A DNA stretch of 64,000 nt from Orychophragmus violaceus. Its lineage: Eukaryota > Streptophyta > Magnoliopsida > Brassicales > Brassicaceae. Shown piece by piece: positions 43,758 through 52,709 of this stretch. The notes beneath the pieces were generated by a model. The model saw only the letters and a program-made list of their open reading frames with translations, was not told where the DNA came from and ran no database searches. Within the stretch, counting starts at the first letter, position 1. Every line of letters begins with the position of its first letter. The position numbers and the translations under genes are program-made. The stretch covers positions 4,154,001-4,218,000 of the forward strand of contig CM058236.1 of the NCBI GenBank assembly GCA_030180135.1, in the 5' to 3' direction.

Positions 43758-43762
43758 GAGTG

Positions 43763-44220
43763 GCTGCAATGAGATGTTAAGAAGAGAGTGAGGGGAATTC
43801 GATAGGCACAGTAAAGATCCTTAGATCAGAAGCAACCCTAGAAACCCAATAGAATTTAGTAACCATTTCTCTTAGAGATCAGAAAGTGAGAAGGAAGGCC
43901 GTTGATAAAAAAAGGGACATTAGAAAAAATTGATGATTTGATCAAAAAAAGAAGAAGCAAATTGCCGATTTGGAAATAATATTTAGACGTGGATGCTGTG
44001 GGGAAGGGCGAAAGTTTCTGTAACGCCATGGGAGAGTCGAAGCGAAGCTGGTAGCGGAAGGAGGCGGAACAGGTAGGAGGCGTATGGTTTAGTTTTAGGT
44101 TTCTACTCGAAGAAAATATCGGGGCAAAGGAAACATCTCAATTTGTGTAACACGCGAGAGGAACTGGATTTGGGCTGACATGAGAGGCCCAATTTTTAGG
44201 AATTACAAAGGTGCTGACGT
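43763..44220 (-). other. Helitron-1 5' segment, 5'-UTR-like
   Basis: On the minus strand this is pyrimidine-rich and intron-like, with CTCATTGCAG near 43770, and resembles a plant 5' UTR plus intron. It probably belongs to one of the captured genes; which one is unknown. No ORF is supported. Confidence 0.4.
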
Positions 44221-44804
44221 GGCTTCCTATATGGAGAGAATTTTCTCCCATTATATAATAGTTTTTTAGTATATGATTTGTTTAACATACTGCTGTAAAA
44301 ACAGACATATATTTTATTTATAATTTTTAAAAAAAATTAATTCTAACTTAGTTCAACATGTGATTTCACTACTAAAAAGTTGTTAAAACTTGATATTAAT
44401 TAAATTATTTAAAAATATAAATCTTATATATAATAAAAAACCATTCTCTCCTACGAGAGTACCACCTCATCATTTCTCTAGAAAATGTTGGGCTTTCAAC
44501 ATATATGTTTTATTCTAAACTCAGGCCCAAATGAGATCCTTATGTCCATGACATATTAAAAAAATAAAAAGTCAGGCCTAATGTCTTTTCCCTTCTCCTT
44601 CCTCATTCCATCAACGTTACAACTACCATTTTACTTTTTCAAGATCTATAATCGTAGTATGAATTTACTCATTTAATAGATCCTCCACCTCCCATTCAGA
44701 GCACAGTCAGAGACATTTCCGATGGAAGGGCCGGTGAGATAAGCTTGAAACGCGGAAAAGCTCTGAGTGCACGATGCACAAGGAGTATTGCTCTCAAGAG
44801 AGGC

Positions 44805-44943
44805 GGAAAAACGGCCATATCATGCCCGAAGTATTACCAGATGTTCAATATATACACAAAGTGTAAAGCCGTGCAAATTCATACTCAAACTTTTATTAAT
44901 TCAAATTATCATCTTCAAATTTCGTTTTCCGGTCACAACATAC
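44805..44943 (+). repeat. MULE-2 left TIR
   Basis: About 139 bp, pairs with 49317-49456, diverged by substitutions and small indels. Confidence 0.88.
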
Positions 44944-45169
44944 AATCATCGTAACAGTGTTAACGATCTGTTAACTCAGATCGGAAAAGTGATTGCCACA
45001 TAAGTATGGATAACACATAATCAATGTCGTCGTTTTGACAGTGGTAAAAATTAAAAAAAAATTACAAAACGGCGTCGTTTTATATCTTCTTCAACCTTCT
45101 TCAAAAATCCCAATAATTAGAACCAAATCTGGGTTTATCTTCTTTCTCCTTCATCCTTCTTCAGCGACG

Positions 45170-45813
45170 ATGTCATCTTCTGCTAGTTCAGGTGAGTAAT
45201 CCAAGCCTTTCTTTTGTTTTGTGTGTTCTTAGTAGTGGTCTTCATCGTGATGGTTCGTTGTTGAAGGAATAACCCGTCGGTATGGACTTGGAAGCAAGAA
45301 AGGTATTGTCGATGTGGGAAAGCATCGTTGATTAGGACATCTGAGACAGAGAAAAACCCAGGTAGACTGTTCTATTGTTGTCCGTATGGATCGAAAGAGG
45401 TTTGCCTAGAAATATTAGTTTTATTTTGAATGTCAGTAGAGAATTAGTAAATTTGATTCTAAATCGATAATTTGGATCTACAGAGCAATGAAAATCTGTT
45501 TAAATGGACCGACATCTCCATTGTTGAAGAGATGGAGGCTGTGGAAAGCATGGTTGAGAAGATTCAAGAGGATGTTGGAATCTTAGGGCAAAAACAAAAC
45601 GAGTTAGAGTTGGAGATGGAGACACTTACTATTGAAACTCGGATGTATGAGGCTGTGACAAATAGATTAAAATCCGATAATGAAGAGCTCAAAAATATGG
45701 TAATCCGCTGTGAAAGAGATATGGAAGAACTGAAAAGTGTCGTTAATTGCTGCAAGAATCTCATTGTTGGTGGTGTGATCGTGGGTTTCTTGATGTATTT
45801 CTTAGTAGCTTAA
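45170..45813 (+). CDS. GRF-type zinc-finger protein with C-terminal membrane anchor (At4g04775-like)
   Basis: Proposed exons are 45170-45191, 45299-45399 and 45484-45813, with GT-AG introns, giving 150 aa. It opens MSSSASS, then has a GRF-type finger (CRCGKASLIRTSETEKNPGR then LFYCCPYGSKE), the FKWTD block typical of this plant family, a coiled coil (about 60-120) and a hydrophobic tail (VGGVIVGFLMYFLVA). A better-looking acceptor at 45266 would add RRYGLGSKK but then runs out of frame before CRCG. So either the 45298 acceptor is used or the gene has a 1-2-nt frameshift. The function of these small GRF proteins is not known to me. Position inside the TIRs means it moves with the MULE. Confidence 0.65.
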
Positions 45814-46114
45814 TTAGCTTAATTTGTTGTATGTTTAGTGTGTGTGTTGTCTATTTTGTTCCTATTTTGACATTGATTTGTGTTGTTCTTAAGAAGCTAT
45901 TTGTGTTTTGACATTGGTTTACGTTGTTCTTTAGAAATACCTGTGTAATTAAGAGACTGCAATGTCTAAGAAGAAATTTCGATCATAAAAAAGAGTCTAC
46001 ACAAGTCTTGAAACCGATAATAGCTACTCAAAAACAAACCCCTCCGCTATCACAGAGTACCATTTCTACTCAAAAACAAACCCAGTACCTTCCATTTTTA
46101 GACTACAGAAGCAT

Positions 46115-48803
46115 ATAATCAACCTAAGACAGAATTTTGGGATTGTTGGCTTGGTCTTTCTCCTTGGCTAAGACTAGCTGGTAGCTTCTTTGGTCTGTAA
46201 ACCGGACAAACATGATTAGGACACCTCCTTGTGTTATGACCTGTGTGTCCACATCTTCCGCAATGTGATGTCCTTCCTTGAGCCGATAGCTTGATCCTCT
46301 TCTCTTGTGGTTCTTGGGGTTCATCTACTCCCTTTCCCTTCTTCTTCGTTTTCTGTGGAGACTCATTCGTTCCTTTTATTCTCTTCTTTTGCTTCTTTGG
46401 AGACTGCGTTTCTTCTCGTGAAGGCAGTTGGATTGTAGCTTCATTTGATGTTCTCCAGAAATTGATGCCGTTAACTGGACAGATTGGATCACTATACTGC
46501 TTCCTCCATGTAGACGTTAAATACTAATGGGAAACAAAATCCAGAGGATCAAGCTTCTTCTGCAATATAACTCGAAGGGCATGGCGACAAGGAATACCTT
46601 TCATACTCCACCTTCGACAAGAACAAGTCCTTGCACACATATCAACTGAAAAACCATGAGAGTTCTCAGTTACTTCATACTGCCCGTTTCCACTAGGAAT
46701 GACTCGAGCATTCACCCAATATTTCTTCTCTTCCTTGATGGTTTTTGCAACTTTCTCACTGTATTTTCCTTTCCACTTCATCGCCTTGCCCTTTCTTATA
46801 TCCATGCGGATCATAGCTTGACGTCTGACAGTTTCCAACATCTCCACCAATGTCATCTCTCTTTCTTTGTTGATGGTGTTGTTGTATGACTCCGAGAAGT
46901 TGTTTGAGACATCTTCACACACTGAAGTGCTACTGAAGAATGCACGGCTAACAATTACGGGGATTCTTCTAAATTATTGCTTCATATACACCGAGATCGA
47001 ACTCTTTCAAGGCCTTAATAGCTCTCTCATACTCACCAATGTTGAAGCTCTTTGCAATTTCCCAAAACATTTCTTTTGGCAACTCTCGGCCAGGGTAGAC
47101 CCTTCGTAAATTCCCGTAGATATGGCGTGCACACATGCGGTGTTCCACTTTAGGCAATTCAATCTCAACAGCATTTATCAGACCTTGCGAAGTCAAACAA
47201 TAATAGTCATAAGTGTGAATCATTTACCATTCAACAGGTTCAAGTCATGTTTCAAAAGCTTACCTTTTGTCTATCCGAAATGAGTGTGAATCCTTCACCA
47301 TTCAACAGGTTCAGGTCATGTTTCAGCTTTTGTATAAACCACAGCCAGCTCTCGGTGTTCTCAAGTTGGACAATCGCCCACACATTAGGAAAGAACTGGT
47401 TGTCCGCATCCCGTTCTACGGCTGCTAAAAGCTGTCCTTTGACGTTGTTCTTCAAGAAGCATCCATTTATTCCCACTATTGGACGACAATGAGCTCGCCA
47501 CGTTCTCTTCAAAACTCCTAAACACACGTAGAATCTGTCAAAGATTTCCTGACCAGCTTTGTTTGTTACTGTCATAACCTCCACAGAAGAATCTTGATTT
47601 GGCCTTGACAAAATACAAGAAAATGACGTTAGTTTATAGAGATATAATCTATAAACGAAGTAATACAAAGTGAATATACCTTATAATCTCGTCTTTATAG
47701 TCTTTCAGCCTTGAAAATTGCTCGTCGTGTTCGTCTTGAATCATCATCATCGAAGCTTTTTTTTTCTTGGCTTTCCTACACTTGTCATTTGAAACCACCA
47801 TGTGGTATTTATCTTCGAATAATGCTTGCATTGCCTTTGGCTTCAGAGTCGAGTCTCTTCTAACCTCGTTCAAGAACAGCTTCGAAATGATCCCTCCTCT
47901 GATTATTTTACTATATCCATCCAATATACATGAATGCTCGTCGTTGAATGTCTTGATTAAGAACAATCCAACTGATTTTTCAAAAGAACAGTAGATTTTG
48001 AATTGACAACCACCAGTGTCCTTATCAGTATATTCATCACCCTCTCGCTGAGTATTTGAAGAGGATCTGCTCACAACTACGGCACCCCCAGCTGCTTCTA
48101 CTCCATCATCTTTCTCATCAGTCCTAGCAACAACGACACACCTAACTTCCGATTTTTCAGTCCCCCATCTCGTAAACTTAAGATTACACTCATTCTTCAG
48201 TGAGTAATCAATCACAGCATCCTTGAATTCAGAGATACTATCGAATGCTTGACCCAACTTCATGTCTCCACTACCTTTTTTATACCTTGGGTAGCGCATC
48301 TCTTCTTCAGAATCAGAGTTCTGAGGTGTAGCTTCAGAATTCTCATGTTCTTCCTCATCGACAAATCCAGCTAGATTCTGCTCCACTGTTGCATCTTCTT
48401 CCAAAATCTCGTTTTCAGAAGCTCCATTTCTATCACCAGAAGCTCCATCTCTCCTATCAGAAGCTCCATCATCGCCATTTTCAGGAGCTTCAACACCATT
48501 GTCAGCATCTTCCTCCATAAAAATCTCAGCTGCTTTAGTCCACATTGTTGATTGAACCATTTTTTGAAACATTTTATCTCCATTGCACATCATCTTCAAC
48601 TTCGTAAAATCTTCAAAAGGAAGCTTATACCAAATACGTTGTCCATACAGAGAGCTTCCAATTGCTTCCGAGAAGTTGGTAAACAACATTTGTGGAGAGC
48701 TCACAAGTTCAAGAATCTCTCTGCCCTCATACACTGTGATACCCCCATTAGTTTTCCACCTTCCTTTGCAGTAAATTGTGAAACATCAATCAATAGAATC
48801 ACT
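46115..48803 (-). pseudogene. MULE-2 transposase, broken
   Basis: Same architecture as MULE-1. The first recognisable coding is about 48785 (FTIYCKGRWKTNGG). An acidic linker follows (about 48310-48500), then the MuDR domain (LGQAFDSISEFKDAVIDYSL, about 48210-48270) and the DDE domain (FDRFYVCLGVLKRTWRAHC, GINGCFLK where the catalytic Asp is Asn, ISDRQK near 47270). After these come GLINAVEIELPKVEHRMC (about 47130-47190), the SWIM finger CSCRRWSMKGIPCRHAL (about 46565-46625) and a CCHC knuckle (CGRCGHTGHNTRRC, about 46225-46265). Lesions are a TAG plus frameshift near 46940-46975, and a TAG near 46528 where MULE-1 has Trp. The start is uncertain. Confidence 0.85.
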
Positions 48804-49316
48804 GCAAAAAAAAAACCCACAAAAACGGATGTCATTCTGTCGAACACTTGGTGTTCATAAATTTTTAACAAATATTTTCTAAATAGCAGGATCAAAACTC
48901 AAAATTGAATAACTATAACTCAATTGAAGGCAGTTCGCGTAACCAAATCAAAGAGAAGTAGAAAATTCGGTTTTATGTCACTAAAATCGAAAGACCCAAG
49001 CACAAAAATATGGAGAATTTCGCTAATTGTTATTGCCTCATTTCGCAGGTTGCTTAGGAGCAATTGTGTGTGAGAGCGAGTTCGCTTAAGTCTGAGATCG
49101 ACAATTTCAGCTGAGGAATGGGTTAGAAAGGTTCAATGGTGACTGAGAAATGAGAGAGAAGCACGATTTTGGAATTTAGGGCTCTGAGAGAGAAGATAGA
49201 AACAACGTCGTTTTGGTGTTTTTAGTATAAATTCGATTAGACGTAAAATAGAGTCGTTTCTAATGTGGCATCCACGTCATTCTCTGTTAACAGACTGTTA
49301 GCCGGGTGTCGAATAT

Positions 49317-49456
49317 GTATGTTGTGACCGGAAAACGAAACTTGAAGATGATAATTTGAATTACTAGAAGTTTGAGTATGGATTTGCACGGCTTTTATAC
49401 TTTGTGTATACATTGAACATATGGTAATACTTAGGGCATGATATGGCCGTTTTCCC
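49317..49456 (-). repeat. MULE-2 right TIR
   Basis: About 140-bp partner of the left TIR, followed by TSD CAAGAGAGGC. Confidence 0.88.
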
Positions 49457-49466
49457 CAAGAGAGGC

Positions 49467-50480
49467 TAAGACCGGCAAAGGAGCCGCCGAGGGAGGAGTA
49501 GACGAAACAATGGTTGGGATTTTCTCTAAAGGGGAAACTCATATCGGTTTGTTTGCCACGTTCACCTCCGTAAGTCCCCATATTTGATTCTCTTCTCTTC
49601 TCATCCCACTGATCAGCCTTCATTCGTCTTCAATCGCAGTTACAGAACTAGAAGATGAAGACCACTTCGATGACGAATTACGCCGTCTGTTGGTGCTGGT
49701 ACCAGAGGAGATATGGAGGACACTGGAGGAGCACCCCCAAATTAGTGAACTCATAGAGGTAGTGTTGAATTTAGGTCTTAAGCCTATAGAGATTTTTTTT
49801 GTCATATCGACGACGCTGTTTGGGTTAAGGATCTGGAATTCGCTATCTCAGGTAGAGATGAAACATCTATATATATGCTTAATAAGACCATCACCTTTCT
49901 CAGGTTGTTGAGTTTACTAATGATAAAGGAGATGCAATCAGCCGGACGTTGCATCGGAACAGTGCCATAAGGAATCAGAAGGGATAAATTATTGGCTTAA
50001 CTTGTCGTGTTGGTCGACCTGTTCTTGTCCAAGATGGGAACTCTTTGTTGCCTATTGGTCCACCAGCTGTGGGTAAACCTACAATGAGTAGGTTCCTGTT
50101 AGTTTCATTTACCCATAAACTCTTCTCATTGTTCCTTTAGACCATTAACCTGATTTGTATTCATCATTGGTGGTGATGGTGATATACCTCATCCAGGGAT
50201 CAGCAATGCTAGGAGGATGCAAGTCCCTAACTCCGACATACAACACACGGTTTAGCAGATAGCTTCAACTTTTCTTCCATGCACTGTTTTATGTTTTACA
50301 ATTTGATATACCTTCAGGTATTGATAGAAGCAGTACAAAACCACATGCCCCAAGTTTGCGATTGATCAGATTGGAACTAAACTTGAAGCCATGGCTGCAA
50401 GTACAATAGCAGAGCATGGAATACAGTTAGTTTCAAGTGCCACATCTCATTGAGCGACCATAGAGAATTTGATGATATAT
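49467..50480 (+). pseudogene. Captured SPD1-like P-loop ATPase, broken
   Basis: Gene remnant with introns, in order: ELEDEDHFDDELRRLLVLVP and IWRTLEEHPQISELIEVVLN (49638-49790); RTLHRNSAIRNQKG, stop, IIGLTCRVGRPV (about 49950-50025); a degraded Walker A, GPPAVGKPT (about 50060-50090). After that come IGGDGDIPHPGISNARRMQV (about 50165-50225), VLIEAVQNHMPQV (about 50320-50355) and, after a frameshift, IDQIGTKLEAMAASTIAEHG (about 50362-50425). This order matches the plant plastid protein SPD1 (At3g10420 type) and related AAA-like ATPases. Stops, frameshifts and the altered P-loop show it is dead. Confidence 0.7.
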
Positions 50481-50529
50481 GCACATTGACGTATGTTTCT
50501 TTTTTGGCTCTGTGACTTTCTGCTTTCAT

Positions 50530-50690
50530 TGACCTATCCTTGCCTCACTCTTGATTTTGAGCCGAGCTCGGTCTGCTTGGCCAAGATGGTTCGCAACTTC
50601 ATCGAGGATAACACCACCACTATTAGAAACCCACAATCGAAGGCATCACACAACACACCTAGCAGATGCACTCTCCTGAAGGTAAAAATC
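50530..50690 (+). pseudogene. Captured DUF506 fragment
   Basis: FEPSSVCLAKMVRNFIEDN, preceded by LTLD, resembles the start of plant DUF506 (PF04720) proteins. Nothing of the conserved cysteine-rich core follows. Short, so tentative. Confidence 0.5.
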
Positions 50691-50719
50691 CAAAATCAGT
50701 GGACGGACTCATAAATACA

Positions 50720-51540
50720 GTGGTATGAATTTGAGGAAAAGAAACTTAAACCGTTGTTTAGTCATCTCATATGTCTCTCATCTCTCCTATGTGTATTTGT
50801 ACTTAGGTCATGAGTGACATCCGAGGAAAACATCTTTCCAAATTTCAAGAAGCATTTGACTTTTACTGAGATGGAAAGAAGGCTTCTCTCTTTGTGTAAT
50901 CGTACCTCACACAAGCCATATCTCAGTTAAAGCGCCTTTGGATGAACTTGATTCTTTTAAACAGACAATTTAGATAAATGATTGTAAATGGACCAAAATG
51001 CCAACAGAGAAGGTGTCCTGAAAAAAAATTAATATTTCGAACATGATCAACTTAAATCTGTCTAATGTCCTCTAAAGTCCCTTTGGATGCAATCTTAGTG
51101 TTTCCTTGACCACCACTTCCAAATAAAAAGTCTCGGTAGATCCATTTCTTGGATATTTTGATCAAATAAACTTATATTACTTAAGAAAAAATAAAAAAAC
51201 AGAAGGGAAAGATGTCTGTTAGCCTCTGGCCCGACGTACCAAATTTTTTTTATCTATATATAATCCATTATTTTCAGAAAGAAAAAAGTAGTAAAAATCA
51301 AAACAAAACTTATTCAACAAATTGTAAAAGATTTTTGAACAAATAACAAAAATATGCATATTAGAAAGCAAACAAAAACTTATTCAGTAGAGAAGTTTAC
51401 TACAACAACTTTGGAAAGTACCTTAATTACTACAACAACTTTGGAAAGATTTAACTACTGAAATAACCTTATCCGACGGATTTACCCTTTTTCGCGTGTT
51501 GACAAAAAACGTAATTACGAAACTGCCATTAAATGTTAAG
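50720..51540. other. Unassigned sequence
   Basis: No gene recognised. A 22-bp word (TTACTACAACAACTTTGGAA and following bases) occurs twice near 51398-51450. It may include the undetected Helitron-2 3' end. Confidence 0.4.
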
Positions 51541-51554
51541 TTTTCTGGAATCCG

Positions 51555-52480
51555 TGAATAAGTCTGCAAGATTTTCGTATAAGTCTACCAAATTAAGTCT
51601 ACCAAATTAATTCTACCAAATTTAGTCTACCGTTCTTTAGTGGTAGACTTGTTTTTGATCTGTAGATTTGTTTTTGAATTTCTAGATTTGTTTTTGGGGT
51701 TGTAGACTTGTTTTGGAGATTGTAGACTTGTTGTCAAAATCGTACATTTTTTCTCCAGATTGTAGACTTATAATCCGGATCGTAGATTTTTCTATGGTGA
51801 TTTGTAGATTTATTTAAAGTTTGGTAGATTTATTTTGATTAGTTATCGGAGACTTTCATAACTGATGCGGTAGACTTTCGAGTTTTCGTAGACTTGTCTT
51901 ACATCTTGCAGACTTATTTTCCTTTACCGCAGATTTGTTTCCGATTTGTAGATTTGTTTTGCAGATTTGTAGATTGTTTTGTAGATTTGTTTTTTCGGTT
52001 GGTAGAGTTAAATTATTCAGCACTAGATTTAATTTCCCGATGCAGACTTATTATTTGAGTTCATAGACTTTCACCACGTAGTCGTAGATTTTTTAGGGAA
52101 CTTCAATATATCAACGTGGTTGTAGATATATCATGTGTAACCGTAGATTAATATTTATTTTGTAGACTTATTTTTGACCTTGTAGACTTAATTTTCTCCT
52201 TGTAGACTTTCTTGACGTTATAGCAGATTTTATATGAAAGACGACAATGTCGTAGGCGTAGTAGATTTTTGAAACGTTATTTCAGACTTTATGTCATTCT
52301 CGTAGAGTTTCTATCGTTTAGTACACTTTTAATTATTTGGTAGACTTGTTTTCCTATTTTCCATAATGTAAGTGAGTATTGACGTTCATATGTCGTAGAC
52401 ATAATAATTATTAGTAAGTTCTCGTATACTAAATAATCAATAGCAGCTATCATAGACTTATATAGTATTAAATGTGTTAG
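51555..52480. repeat. Degenerate GTAGACTTG repeat tract
   Basis: Roughly 0.9 kb with several dozen variants of GTAGACTTG/GTAGATTTG spaced irregularly about 20-30 bp apart, usually followed by TTTT. The first few copies (51585-51635) are in the opposite orientation (AAGTCTACCAAATT). There is no ORF. It looks like an old minisatellite or a dispersed word array; origin unknown. Confidence 0.7.
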
Positions 52481-52709
52481 TTTGGTTGATTTCAACAGCT
52501 CTAGGGTTACTTGGGTTCATCTTCTTCGCCGATTGTTGTTCGAGGCCAGACACATGAAAAAAAAAACTCCCAAATTTCCAGATTTACTAGAGGATCTTAT
52601 TCTTATCCCTCACCCTATTTCTTTGTTTCAAGATGATATGATCCTGGATGGGAGAATCACTTGCCCTAGGATGAACTTCATGGCTGGAGTGTTGATTAGA
52701 TAGAATTCT
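52481..52709. other. Unassigned flank, left of element B
   Basis: Non-repeat-like sequence interrupted by element B and continuing at 62673. No gene recognised across the junction. The last five bases (52705-52709, ATTCT) are the TSD. Confidence 0.45.

Larger units (their letters stand above)
37691..44261 (-). mobile_element. Helitron-1, non-autonomous, with captured gene fragments
   Basis: Minus-strand element. Its 3' end is CTAG at 37694-37691 followed by a target T. Twelve bases upstream of the CTAG on the minus strand is a GC-rich hairpin (37707-37723, CCTCGGCG/CGCGGGG with one bulge), the standard Helitron 3' structure. The 5' end is near 44261, reading CTATTATATAATGGGAG; the canonical leading TC is imperfect. 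In minus order it carries a 5'-UTR-like segment, a plastid S6 fragment, DUF662 exons and cysteine synthase exons, all on the element's own strand. There is no Rep/helicase gene, so it is non-autonomous. It is interrupted by the LTR element at 40452-43757. Confidence 0.72.
44805..49456 (-). mobile_element. MULE-2, Mutator-like transposon with a second gene
   Basis: 4652 bp with 10-bp TSD CAAGAGAGGC (44795-44804 and 49457-49466). TIRs are about 140 bp (44805-44943 and 49317-49456), starting GGAAAAACGGCC and GGGAAAACGGCC, with scattered differences, so it is older than MULE-1. It contains a broken transposase on the minus strand and a convergent GRF zinc-finger gene on the plus strand. Terminal bases and transposase are related to MULE-1. 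Confidence 0.92.
44422..51200 (+). mobile_element. Helitron-2 (5' end clear, 3' end not found)
   Basis: The 5' end fits A|TC insertion: TCTTATATATAATAAAAAACC at 44422, followed by ATTCTCTCC and a CCACCTCA stretch. That order matches the Helitron-1 5' end (TATATAAT, ATTCTCTCC, CCACGTCA). Captured fragments of an SPD1-like ATPase and a DUF506 protein lie downstream on the same strand, interrupted by MULE-2. I could not find a convincing hairpin plus CTRRT; the end coordinate is a guess based on where recognisable captured sequence stops. Confidence 0.5.

Noticed and set aside
51040..51250. Candidate Helitron-2 3' ends (CTAAT near 51059, GC-rich piece near 51220)
   Set aside because: No GC hairpin lies 10-12 nt before a CTRRT at either place.
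51555..52480. CRISPR-like array
   Set aside because: Repeat units are degenerate and irregularly spaced, orientation switches, and the context is plant nuclear.
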